From positions 1 to 22,410 of the forward strand of contig JBAPYK010000321.1 in NCBI GenBank assembly GCA_049284695.1: 22,410 nucleotides of DNA, given 5' to 3'. Source of the stretch: Rhodoplanes sp049284695. GTDB taxonomy: Bacteria > Pseudomonadota > Alphaproteobacteria > Rhizobiales > Xanthobacteraceae. Below, one piece after another: positions 15,448 through 22,410 of this stretch (position 1 is its first letter; each line of letters begins with the position of its first letter). The translations under genes and the position numbers were made by a program. The notes under the pieces are model-generated. The model was not told where the DNA came from, searched no databases, and saw only the letters and a list, made by a program, of their open reading frames with translations.

Positions 15448-16224
15448 ATGAGCGTCACCCAGAATCCGCGCGATCCGGCGCCGAACGAACCTGCGGTCGA
15501 ACGGTCCGGCTCCCATTTCGGCGCGCGCATCCGCAACTACTTCCTGACCGGCCTTGTCGTCGCCGGGCCGATCGCGATCACCTCGTGGCTGACCTGGTCG
15601 CTGGTGACCTGGGTCGACGGCCTCGTTCGTCCGATCATTCCGATGCAGTACCGGCCGGAGACCTACCTGCCGTGGCCCATTCCCGGCACCGGTCTGATCA
15701 TCGCCTTCGTCGCGCTCACCCTGCTCGGGTTCCTTACCGCCAACCTGGTCGGGCGCAAGCTCGTCGAGATGGGCGAGCGCATTCTCGACCGCACGCCGCT
15801 GATCCGTTCGGTCTACAAGGGCTTGAAGCAGGTTTTTGAGACGTTGTTCTCGGGATCGGGCACGAGCTTCCGCCGCGTCGGCCTGATCGAGTTTCCGTCT
15901 CCCGGCATGTGGTCGCTGGTCTTCCTCTCCCAGCCGCCGGGCAATCAGATCGCCGAGCGATTGCCGGAAGAAGAGCATCTGTCGGTGTTCATGCCGTGCA
16001 CGCCCAACCCGACGACCGGATTCTTCTTCTACGTGCCGCGCGCGCGGGTGATTGAGCTCGACATTCCGGTGGAGGCCGCGGCTAAGCTGATCATGTCGGC
16101 CGGACTGATACAGCCGAACGGCGGCGACTACCAGAAGAAGCTGTCCTCGCTCGCCGCCGCCGCACAGACCGCCGAAGCCGCCCGCGCCATGCAAGAAGGG
16201 GCGAAGGCGAGGGCGGCGGAGTAG
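15448..16224 (+). CDS. DUF502-family membrane protein
   Basis: A 258-residue inner-membrane protein of the DUF502 family, whose function is not established. Two membrane segments (about 31-54 and 80-100) flank a short loop. The family block RTPLIRSVYKGLKQVFETLF (115-134) follows, then a soluble beta-rich domain with the MPCTPNPTTGFFFYVPR motif (182-198). The C-terminus (about 232-258) is an Ala-rich, probably helical tail. ATG 15448 is preferred over the GTG at 15412 because it precedes a typical polar N-terminus. It is 119 bp after glmS on the same strand and may share its transcript. It converges on recG across two palindromic repeats. Confidence 0.88.
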   Translation: MSVTQNPRDPAPNEPAVERSGSHFGARIRNYFLTGLVVAGPIAITSWLTWSLVTWVDGLVRPIIPMQYRPETYLPWPIPGTGLIIAFVALTLLGFLTANLVGRKLVEMGERILDRTPLIRSVYKGLKQVFETLFSGSGTSFRRVGLIEFPSPGMWSLVFLSQPPGNQIAERLPEEEHLSVFMPCTPNPTTGFFFYVPRARVIELDIPVEAAAKLIMSAGLIQPNGGDYQKKLSSLAAAAQTAEAARAMQEGAKARAAE

Positions 16225-16235
16225 ATCATCTGGTC

Positions 16236-16271
16236 ATTCCGGGGCGCGGGCTTAGCCCGCGAGCTCGGAAT
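16236..16271 (+). repeat. Palindromic repeat 1 between DUF502 gene and recG
   Basis: An imperfect hairpin: ATTCCG pairs with CGGAAT at the base, and GCGGGC (16246-16251) with GCCCGC (16255-16260) around a TTA loop. The pattern CATTCCGGGGCGCG...CGGAATCC resembles short dispersed palindromes that I recall from Bradyrhizobium-type genomes. Placed between convergent genes, it may also end both transcripts. Confidence 0.7.
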
Positions 16272-16296
16272 CCATACTTCCAATCAGGGCCTATAG

Positions 16297-16332
16297 ATTT
16301 CGGACAGCCTCGCTGCGCTCGGCTTCCGAAAT
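16297..16332 (+). repeat. Palindromic repeat 2 between DUF502 gene and recG
   Basis: ATTTCGGA (16297-16304) pairs with TCCGAAAT (16325-16332), and AGCC (16306-16309) with GGCT (16321-16324), enclosing a GC-rich loop. It lies 18 bp before the recG stop. On the minus strand its core resembles repeat 1 (ATTTCGG against ATTCCGG), so the two look like a facing pair of one repeat family. Confidence 0.68.
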
Positions 16333-16349
16333 GACCATCGGGCGGGTAG

Positions 16350-18455
16350 CTACCCCGCCCGGATCAGCCGCACCGCCTCGTCCCGCTCGAACAGGTAAAG
16401 CAGGGTGCGCAGCGCCTCGCCGCGCGGCGATTTCAGATCCGGGTCACGGGCGAGCACGAGGGCGGCATCGTCGCGCGCGGTCTGCAATAATCCGCCATGC
16501 GCCTCGATGCGGGCGACGCGGAAGCCCGGCATGCCGCTCTGGCGGGTGCCGAGCACGTCGCCTTCGCCGCGCAGCCGCAGATCCTCCTCGGCGATGCGGA
16601 AGCCGTCCTCGGTCTCGCGCATGATGGCGAGCCGCGCCTTCGCTGCTTCGCCGAGCGGCGCCTTGTAGAGGAGGAGGCAGCTCGACCGCTCCGCGCCACG
16701 CCCGATGCGCCCGCGCAACTGGTGGAGCTGCGCAAGCCCGAACCGCTCGGCATGCTCGATCACCATCACGCTCGCCTCGGGCACATCGACGCCGACCTCG
16801 ATCACCGTGGTGGCGACGAGCAGCCGCGTCTCGCCTTCGGCGAAGCGCGCCATCGCCTGATCTTTTTCCGTGCCGCGCATGCGGCCGTGGACGAGAGCGG
16901 CGGCGGCGCCGAATATCTGCTTGAGCGCGCGAAACCGCGCCTCCGCGGCGGCGAGGTCCGTCGTCTCCGACTCCTCCACCAACGGACACACCCAATAAAT
17001 GCGCCGGCCCTCGCCGAGCGCGCGCCCGACGGCGGCGATCACGTCGTCGAGCCGGTCGAGCGGGACGGCGCGCGTATCGATCGGCTTGCGGCCCGCCGGT
17101 TTCTCGCGCAGCTCGGAGACGTCCATGTCGCCGAAATAGGTGAGCACGAGCGTGCGCGGGATCGGCGTCGCCGTCATCACCAGCACGTCCACGGCGCGCC
17201 CCTTCTGCGCAAGCGCCAGACGTTGATGCACGCCGAACCGGTGCTGCTCGTCGACCACCGCAAGCGCCAGATCGGCGAAGGCAACGTCCGCCTGAAATAG
17301 CGCGTGGGTGCCGACGAGCAGATCGATATCTCCCCGCGCAAGCTTGTCGAGCATGTCGGCGCGTTCGCGCCCGCGCTCGCGCCCGGTGAGGATGGCGACG
17401 CGAATACCGGCGGCCTCCGCCAGCGGCGCGATCGTTTTTAGATGCTGGCGCGCGAGGATTTCGGTCGGCGCCATCACCGTGGCCTGCCGTCCCGCCTCGA
17501 TTACGGCGGCGCAGGCAAGAAGCGCGACCACCGTCTTGCCCGAACCGACATCGCCCTGCAGCAGGCGCAGCATGCGCTCGGGCTTGGCGAGATCGGACAC
17601 GATGTCGGCGAGCGCCCGCGTTTGCGACGGCGTCAACTTGTACGGAAGCGCATCGATGATGCGCGCGCGCAGCCGCCCGTCGCCTTCGGTGCGTCGCCCG
17701 CTCGCGCGCCGCATATGCGCGCGCACCAGCATCAGCGCGAGCTGGCCGGCGAGGAACTCGTCATAGGCAAGCCGCGACCAGGCGGGCGAGCCGGCGAGCA
17801 CATCGTCAGGCGCGGCAGGATGGTGAATCCGCCGCAGCGCATCGGCGAAAGAGGGAAAACCGGAGCGCGCGAGGAAAGCTGCATCCTGCCAATCCGGCAG
17901 CGCCGGAAGCTTGTCGAGCGCCGCCGCGATCGCACGGTGGACCTGGTTCGCCGTCAGTCCTTCCGTCAGCGGGTAGACCGGCTCGATCAGCGGCAGCGTC
18001 GCAAGCTCGGTCTCGGCGACCACGCGGTCGGGATGCGCCATCTGCAGCATGCCGTCATAGAGCGCGACGGCGCCGGACACGTAGCGCCGGGCTCCGACCG
18101 GGAGAAGCTTTTCCAGGTACTCTCGCCGCGCGTTGAAATAGGCGATGACGAGGTCGCCGGTCCCGTCGCTGGCATAGATCAGATAGGGCGCGCGCGAGCG
18201 ACCCGGCGGGGGCGCGCGGTGGCGCTCCACGGTCACGGCGACGGTGACGAGAGTTCCCGGCACGACGTCGCGCAGCCTGGGACGGGCCCGGCGATCGATC
18301 GATCCCGTCGGCAGATGGAACAGGAGGTCGAGGATGCGCGGAATCTCTTCGCGGTCGCGGCCGATGAGCCGGCGGAACAGCTTCTCGACCTTCGGCCCCA
18401 CGCCCGGCAGCGCCGTGATGGAAGCAAAGAGGGGGTTGAGAACGGCCGGGCGCAT
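16350..18455 (-). CDS. recG: ATP-dependent DNA helicase RecG
   Basis: A 701-residue helicase that reverses stalled forks and branch-migrates Holliday junctions. The N-terminal wedge/OB domain (about 60-150) follows a LPGVGPKVEKLF start. The superfamily 2 motor shows LLQGDVGSGKT (298-308, Walker A), DEQH (402-405, motif II), TATPIPRTL (428-436, motif III) and HQLRGRIGRG (578-587, motif VI), which includes the TRG region that couples ATP use to DNA movement. Length is normal for the family. The ATG at 18455 fits the conserved N-terminus. It is divergent from glnK across 315 bp and convergent with the DUF502 gene. Confidence 0.97.
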   Translation of the reverse strand: MRPAVLNPLFASITALPGVGPKVEKLFRRLIGRDREEIPRILDLLFHLPTGSIDRRARPRLRDVVPGTLVTVAVTVERHRAPPPGRSRAPYLIYASDGTGDLVIAYFNARREYLEKLLPVGARRYVSGAVALYDGMLQMAHPDRVVAETELATLPLIEPVYPLTEGLTANQVHRAIAAALDKLPALPDWQDAAFLARSGFPSFADALRRIHHPAAPDDVLAGSPAWSRLAYDEFLAGQLALMLVRAHMRRASGRRTEGDGRLRARIIDALPYKLTPSQTRALADIVSDLAKPERMLRLLQGDVGSGKTVVALLACAAVIEAGRQATVMAPTEILARQHLKTIAPLAEAAGIRVAILTGRERGRERADMLDKLARGDIDLLVGTHALFQADVAFADLALAVVDEQHRFGVHQRLALAQKGRAVDVLVMTATPIPRTLVLTYFGDMDVSELREKPAGRKPIDTRAVPLDRLDDVIAAVGRALGEGRRIYWVCPLVEESETTDLAAAEARFRALKQIFGAAAALVHGRMRGTEKDQAMARFAEGETRLLVATTVIEVGVDVPEASVMVIEHAERFGLAQLHQLRGRIGRGAERSSCLLLYKAPLGEAAKARLAIMRETEDGFRIAEEDLRLRGEGDVLGTRQSGMPGFRVARIEAHGGLLQTARDDAALVLARDPDLKSPRGEALRTLLYLFERDEAVRLIRAG

Positions 18456-18770
18456 CGATTGTCTCGCAGGGGCTCCTAAAAGCTCGCGCGCTTACCGCAA
18501 AGAGGCAATGGTTGGCGAAAGCCGCTTTGCACGCGCTGCGTGAGAAGAGGCGCGACGTGACGCCCGATTGACCACGGCGGGCGGCGCAGTGATATGACCT
18601 CGTGCACGGTTTGCCCACAGGCGCCGCAACCGCGAGAACTAATCGCTTAATTTCCGGTCGCCGCGCCGGTATCTTGTGCATCTGCGCAAGGCCTAAGCCA
18701 AATTCATTCCCGCGCTGCGCGCCGAATTTCCTTCCTTGGTCCGTCGGGGCCGTTCCAATAGGGGGCTGCA
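18456..18770. promoter_or_regulatory. Divergent recG/glnK intergenic region (315 bp)
   Basis: No gene, tRNA or repeat was seen here. It must hold the promoters of recG (minus) and glnK-amtB (plus). A sigma-54 promoter is expected for glnK in alphaproteobacteria, but no convincing GG-N10-GC element with TGGCAC and TTGC halves was found by eye. The glnK ribosome binding site, AGGGGG at 18760-18765, is strong and five bases from the ATG. Confidence 0.5.
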
Positions 18771-19109
18771 ATGAAGTTCGTCACTGCCGTCATCAAGCCA
18801 TTCAAGCTCGACGAAGTCCGCGATGCGCTTAACGCGATCGGCGTCCATGGGATGACGGTCGCCGAGGTCAAAGGCTATGGACGCCAGAAAGGCCACAAGG
18901 AGATTTACCGCGGCGCCGAATACAACGTGAACTTCCTCCCCAAAGTCCGGCTCGACATTGCCGTGCCCGAAGAGCTGGTCGACCGGGTGATCGAGACGAT
19001 CAGGAACGCGGCCAGAACCGGTCAGATCGGCGACGGCAAGATTTTCATCACCTCGATTGATCACGCGGTCCGCATCCGCACCGGCGAGAGCGACAACGAC
19101 GCACTGTAA
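18771..19109 (+). CDS. glnK: PII nitrogen signal protein (GlnK/GlnB family)
   Basis: A 112-residue PII protein that senses 2-oxoglutarate and ATP/ADP and reports nitrogen status. The T-loop YRGAEYNV carries Y51, the residue uridylylated by GlnD. KGYGRQKGHKE (34-44) and GDGKIFI near the C-terminus are the family signatures, and the protein ends in the RIRTGE segment. Linkage 26 bp ahead of amtB argues for the GlnK branch, which binds and closes the AmtB channel when nitrogen is plentiful; by sequence alone GlnB and GlnK are hard to separate. Confidence 0.95.
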   Translation: MKFVTAVIKPFKLDEVRDALNAIGVHGMTVAEVKGYGRQKGHKEIYRGAEYNVNFLPKVRLDIAVPEELVDRVIETIRNAARTGQIGDGKIFITSIDHAVRIRTGESDNDAL

Positions 19110-19135
19110 GACGAACGCTCATTCAGGGGGATTCC

Positions 19136-20461
19136 ATGACCAAGCTGGCTTGGCGACGCCGCATGCTTTGCGGCGCGGTTGGTGCGTTTGCGTACGCGCC
19201 CCGGATCGCTTGCGCGCAATCGGCGAGCGAGATCAGTCCGGCTGACACCGCCTGGATGATTTCAGCGACCGGGCTGGTGCTGATGATGTCCATTCCCGGC
19301 CTGGCGCTGTTCTACTGCGGCATGGTGCGCAAGAAGAATATCCTCGCCACCATGGCGCAAACGCTCCTTTGTACGATGCTCTGCTCGGTGCTGTGGGCGG
19401 CGGCGGGCTACAGCCTCGCCTTCACCGACGGCGGCGCGATCATCGGCACGCTCGAGCGGCTGGGGCTTGCCGGCATGGGCATGCAAACAACAAGTCCATT
19501 CGCCAAGAGCATCCCCGAAGCCCTGTTCATGATCTACCAGATGACTTTCGCGATCATCACCGTCGCGCTGGTCGCTGGCTCGGTCGCCGACCGCATGCGG
19601 TTCTCCGCTTTTGTGTGGTTCGCGGCCGGTTGGCTATTCCTGGTTTATGTTCCGCTCGCCCACTGGGTGTGGGGCGGCGGTTGGCTGGCAAGCCTCGGCG
19701 TGCTCGACTTCGCCGGCGGTCTCGTCGTGCATCTCAATGCCGGCATCGCTGGCTTGGTCGCAGCCTATGTGATCGGGCAGCGCCACGGCTACGGCAGCGA
19801 GAATTTCGCCCCCTTCGACCTATCGCTTGCGGTGATCGGGACCGGGCTGCTCTGGGTGGGGTGGTTCGGCTTCAATGGCGGCTCGGCGCTCGGGGCGAAT
19901 TCTCGCGCAGTATTCGCGATCGTCGCGACCCATCTCGCCGCGGCGACGGGCGCGCTCGCCTGGATGGCCCTCGAATGGTGGACGCGCGGCAAGCCGTCGG
20001 TGCTCGGCATGATCTCGGGCGCGATTGCCGGACTCGGTACGATCACGCCGGCGTCCGGCTTTGTGCTCCCATGGCAGGGGGTCGTGATCGGGCTGATTGC
20101 CGGCGCGGTGTGCTTCTATGCCTGCACTTGGTTGAAGCTGCGCTTCGGCTACGACGACACGCTCGACGTGTTTGGCGTGCACGGCGTAGGCGGAGCAACC
20201 GGCACGCTGCTGACCGGCGTATTCGCCACGGCCGCCGTCTCGATGAGCGCGGATACGCCGGCGGGTTATCCCGGCCTGCTGGAAGGCAATCCCCAACAGC
20301 TCGCCCTCCAGGCCTTCGGCGTCGCCGTGACGCTCGCGTGGTCAGGCGGGCTTACCTTTGTGCTTCTGAAGTTGATCGGGGCTTTCCTGCCGTTGCGCGT
20401 AAGCCTCCAGCAGGAAATCGAAGGTCTCGACCTGAGCCAACACGGCGAAGCGTTGCAATAG
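19136..20461 (+). CDS. amtB: Ammonium transporter AmtB
   Basis: A 441-residue inner-membrane ammonium channel of the Amt/Rh family. A signal sequence (about residues 10-28, ending ACAQS) precedes eleven expected helices. The pore twin histidines are H199 (GGLVVHLNAG) and H349 (DVFGVHGVGG). ADRMRF (151-156) and GWFGFNGGSALGAN (242-255) are family signatures. The C-terminal cytosolic tail, which contacts GlnK, ends LSQHGEALQ. AGGGGGA lies about six bases before the ATG. It is probably co-transcribed with glnK. A hairpin follows three bases after the stop, and a group II intron begins about 30 bp beyond on the other strand. Confidence 0.96.
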   Translation: MTKLAWRRRMLCGAVGAFAYAPRIACAQSASEISPADTAWMISATGLVLMMSIPGLALFYCGMVRKKNILATMAQTLLCTMLCSVLWAAAGYSLAFTDGGAIIGTLERLGLAGMGMQTTSPFAKSIPEALFMIYQMTFAIITVALVAGSVADRMRFSAFVWFAAGWLFLVYVPLAHWVWGGGWLASLGVLDFAGGLVVHLNAGIAGLVAAYVIGQRHGYGSENFAPFDLSLAVIGTGLLWVGWFGFNGGSALGANSRAVFAIVATHLAAATGALAWMALEWWTRGKPSVLGMISGAIAGLGTITPASGFVLPWQGVVIGLIAGAVCFYACTWLKLRFGYDDTLDVFGVHGVGGATGTLLTGVFATAAVSMSADTPAGYPGLLEGNPQQLALQAFGVAVTLAWSGGLTFVLLKLIGAFLPLRVSLQQEIEGLDLSQHGEALQ

Positions 20462-20463
20462 GC

Positions 20464-20479
20464 CGGGCGGCGGCGCCCG
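20464..20479 (+). terminator. Probable terminator hairpin of glnK-amtB
   Basis: The stem CGGGCG/CGCCCG has a GCGG loop and starts three bases after the amtB stop. It is followed by a weak T-rich stretch (CATTCGCTTTG). The nearby intron leaves it intact. Confidence 0.55.
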
Positions 20480-20502
20480 CATTCGCTTTGATCGGGATAG
20501 GG

Positions 20503-20559
20503 GGAGCCTCGCGGCTCCTCCACCGGGTCGCCGGAGGCGGTCGCCCGCCCCCGGCTCCC
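20503..20559 (-). ncRNA. Two hairpins after domain V (domain VI region)
   Basis: The first hairpin is GCCGG-G-GGCGG/CCGCC-T-CCGGC with a GCGA tetraloop (20530-20555), extended by GGG/CCC to 20525-20559. The second is GGAGCC/GGCTCC, also with a GCGA loop (20503-20518). One of them is domain VI; the second is followed by CCCCTATCCCGAT, which best fits a branch point and 3' splice site. Confidence 0.6.
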
Positions 20560-20562
20560 ACA

Positions 20563-20595
20563 GAACGTAGCGTGCAGATTTCCCGCACTACGCTC
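20563..20595 (-). ncRNA. Group II intron domain V
   Basis: A 33-nt catalytic hairpin. GAGCGTAG pairs with CTACGTTC at the base and includes the catalytic AGC near the 5' end. A two-base CG bulge follows, then an upper stem TGCGG/TCTGCA capped by a GAAA-type loop. It begins 13 bases past the end of the reverse transcriptase gene, as expected. Confidence 0.88.
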
Positions 20596-20608
20596 TTCGG
20601 AAGTTGGT

Positions 20609-21955
20609 TCACAGCACAGCGATAGACTGTAGCTTCGCGTAAGGAAGGAACAGCTTCGGTCGCATAATTGGAGTCCGTGCCTTGATCTGGTGGAACACAT
20701 CCCATGTGATGTGGCCTTTGCGGCTCCGGCTGCACAGCATTCTGTGCCAGTAGCGCTCCACGGTCCGATATACCCGTTGCACTGCTCGGAAGTTCCCGGC
20801 AATGCCGTAGTAGGCATAATGACCGCGTATCGCCCTGTTGAGGTTGGCTGCTTGGTCCGGAATCGGCAAGTGCCGCTGCATCCGCATCAGCTCCCGTAGG
20901 CGGGCAAGACTGCGCCGGAAGCGTGACTTCTCGGTCCGCATCCCCACTCGGAAATTGCCCTTCTGATTTTGCGTGCAGTAGAGCGTGAAGCCCAGGAAGT
21001 AGATAGTGTCCGGGCGTTGTGCGCCTCGACTGCGCGCGTTCGTCTGGGCAAATCGACCGAATGCGACGAGCTTGGTCTTGGTCGGCTCCAGTTTCAAGTT
21101 GAACCTCGCCAGGCGTTTGCACAGCGCGTCCTGGACCCGAAGAGCATCCTGCCGATTTTGGAAACACAACACAAAGTCATCGATGTACCGCACCAGGTGG
21201 GCTTCGCCCTGCAGGCGGGGTTTGACCACCCGCTCGAACCACAGGTCGAGCACATAGTGCAGGTACAGATTGCTCAGCAACACGCTGATCGATCCACCTT
21301 GCGGGGTTCCTTCTTCATTCGGATGTAGTTCTCCGTCTTCCAGCACGCCTGCCTTCAACCAGCGACGTATCAGGCTGATCAAGCGTTGGTCTCCAACTCG
21401 GAGCTCGACAAAGCGGAGCAACCAATCGTGGCTTAAACTCCCGAAATAGTTCTTCAGGTCCGCCTCCAGCACCCAACTCACCTTGCCTCCTGCAATCACT
21501 TCATGAAGCGTTGCCAAGGCACGATGAGCGCCCTGCCCCGGCCGTCCGCCAAAGGAACACGGCAGGAAATCCTGCTCGTAGATGGCGGACACTACCTGGG
21601 CAGCGCTACGCTGGAGCGCCCGGTCGCTGACACAAGGAACACCCAAGGGGCGTTTCTCCTGCTTGCCGGGCTTCGGGATATAGACACGCCGGATCGCCGG
21701 CGCGCGATATCCCTGACGGTGCACGGATTGAAGCATGGGTTCAACCCAAGCCCCGAAGCTCTCTTTCGCCTCCGTTACCTGCTGGCCATCCACCCCCGGC
21801 GCCGAGTCCTTCGGAATCTGTTGCAGATTCTCCCACACTCGTTCCCGTGTGATGTGATGCGCCAGCGAAGTAAACCGGAGCTTTGGCTCACACCGAGCTT
21901 TCGCTGCTATCCGTTCGAGTCCTGTTGCCATGGTTGGCGGTTCTTCTCGTTGCAT
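20609..21955 (-). CDS. ltrA: Group II intron reverse transcriptase/maturase (no endonuclease domain)
   Basis: A 448-residue intron-encoded protein that helps the intron RNA fold and splice and copies it during retrohoming. Reverse transcriptase blocks in order are SAPGVDG (51-57), RRVYIPKPGKQEKRPLGVP (89-107), EADLKNYF (164-171; D166), EGTPQGGSISVLLSNL (215-230) and the catalytic YIDD (257-260), where YADD is more usual. A maturase (X) region follows with GHYAYYGIAGNF (378-389). The protein ends soon after (KLFLPYAKLQSIAVL) with no HNH endonuclease motif, so mobility would need another primer source. ATG 21955 is chosen because GGGAGGG precedes it by 11 bases; 22009 and 21931 are alternatives. 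The frame is intact, so the element may be active. Confidence 0.93.
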   Translation of the reverse strand: MQREEPPTMATGLERIAAKARCEPKLRFTSLAHHITRERVWENLQQIPKDSAPGVDGQQVTEAKESFGAWVEPMLQSVHRQGYRAPAIRRVYIPKPGKQEKRPLGVPCVSDRALQRSAAQVVSAIYEQDFLPCSFGGRPGQGAHRALATLHEVIAGGKVSWVLEADLKNYFGSLSHDWLLRFVELRVGDQRLISLIRRWLKAGVLEDGELHPNEEGTPQGGSISVLLSNLYLHYVLDLWFERVVKPRLQGEAHLVRYIDDFVLCFQNRQDALRVQDALCKRLARFNLKLEPTKTKLVAFGRFAQTNARSRGAQRPDTIYFLGFTLYCTQNQKGNFRVGMRTEKSRFRRSLARLRELMRMQRHLPIPDQAANLNRAIRGHYAYYGIAGNFRAVQRVYRTVERYWHRMLCSRSRKGHITWDVFHQIKARTPIMRPKLFLPYAKLQSIAVL

Positions 21956-22410
21956 AGAAGGCCGAACCCTCCCGTTGTATGGAGCCCATGTTGCCCTCGA
22001 ACAGTTCAACTCCCGCTGGCCGCTTCCCCATGTGGTCGGCTCTCCCGACCTCGGAGTACTACCAGCCAGTCTGACTTCCGCCAGGTCGTCGGATCATCCT
22101 CGCCTTGCCGGCTTGTCGGACCCTACAAGCTTCGCTTGAACCTGACGGATCTCCCTTGTTCACATGGAAACCTTAGGCAGCATGCCGGCGGTACGAACCC
22201 CGGAAGCATCACAGGACACTCGCCTTTGCGCATCCTGGGACTCCGTCTTCCCCTTTGAGAGACAGGGTCGACTACTTCAACCACGATCGATTTCGGGGCT
22301 ATGTTTCCGTTCACTCTCGTTCCGGCCTACGGCCTCCCTGTCTACGCTTCGCAATGTCCGTTGCCGGACACCACGCAAGACTCGGTGCGCGGCTGCTGGC
22401 TAGGCTTTGC

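Larger units (their letters stand above)
20491..22410 (-). mobile_element. Group II intron (5' end beyond the window)
   Basis: A retroelement on the minus strand with its maturase gene in the domain IV position, then domain V and a domain VI-like 3' end. The proposed 3' end is ...CTATCCCGAT at plus position 20491, with a candidate branch-point A seven bases before the last base. An alternative 3' end lies near 20522. Upstream of the reverse transcriptase gene, 21956-22410 is structured non-coding sequence expected for domains I-III. No GTGCG-type 5' end was found, so the left boundary is probably just outside the window. No other gene is seen in that 455-bp stretch. The intron lies just past amtB and opposes its transcription. 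Confidence 0.85.

Noticed and set aside
18599..18618. Possible sigma-54 promoter for glnK (TGCACGGTTTGC)
   Set aside because: It lacks the invariant GG of the -24 element, and the spacing does not give GG-N10-GC.
20464..20490. Group IIC-type insertion at the amtB terminator hairpin
   Set aside because: In IIC introns the hairpin is in the 5' exon; here the hairpin lies on the 3'-exon side, and the maturase class is not known.
20609..21955. Reverse transcriptase as a retron, diversity-generating or defence RT
   Set aside because: Maturase region and a downstream domain V identify it as a group II intron protein; no msr/msd or template/variable repeat pair is present.
1..22410. CRISPR array or rRNA genes
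   Set aside because: No regularly spaced repeats of 24-40 bp and no rRNA sequence were seen.

Overview
The window is about 22 kb of GC-rich chromosome from an alphaproteobacterium. It most likely belongs to the Hyphomicrobiales, near the Bradyrhizobium/Rhodopseudomonas/Rhodoplanes side. The evidence is a cyclic beta-glucan locus resembling ndvB-ndvD-ndvC of Bradyrhizobium, a HpnL-family (hopanoid-associated) membrane protein, a glmU-glmS-DUF502-recG neighbourhood, the protein sequences themselves, and short palindromic repeats of a kind I associate with that group. Species assignment is inference; no search was run.

Left part (1-4850), accessory in character. A tiny secreted peptide with four PxGKx repeats is followed by a strikingly AT-rich gene. 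That gene joins an IS3 OrfA-type helix-turn-helix to an eight-helix membrane protein. A divergent radical SAM gene comes next, with six extra C-terminal cysteines. It converges on a HpnL-like flippase-type gene that contains a 10-A tract. Two transposase fragments follow: an IS3 orfA piece with a frameshift, and the C-terminal tail of a second rve-type transposase with a duplicated 20-bp end. They run up to 16 bp from the 3' end of a tRNA-Lys(UUU) gene.

Centre (5100-11850). An M20-family amidohydrolase converges on the glucan locus. The large fused GH17-GT2 synthase (ndvB-like) and a small secreted four-cysteine protein in the ndvD position lie on the minus strand. A GH17 membrane protein (ndvC-like) runs divergently on the plus strand. 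They probably act together to make and remodel beta-(1,3)/(1,6)-glucan at the inner membrane and periplasm. A small four-helix membrane protein overlaps the ndvC-like 3' end tail to tail.

Right part (12000-20480), core genome. glmU and glmS supply UDP-GlcNAc. A DUF502 membrane protein follows them and converges on recG across two palindromic repeats. Divergent from recG is the nitrogen pair glnK-amtB (PII signal protein and ammonium channel).

Right end (20491-22410). A group II intron lies about 30 bp past the amtB stop, on the opposite strand. Its reverse transcriptase/maturase, domain V and a domain VI-like 3' end are visible; its 5' end is probably just beyond the window. No CRISPR array, rRNA, integrase gene or clear defence operon was seen. 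The least explained item is the AT-rich helix-turn-helix/membrane fusion gene at 603-1877.
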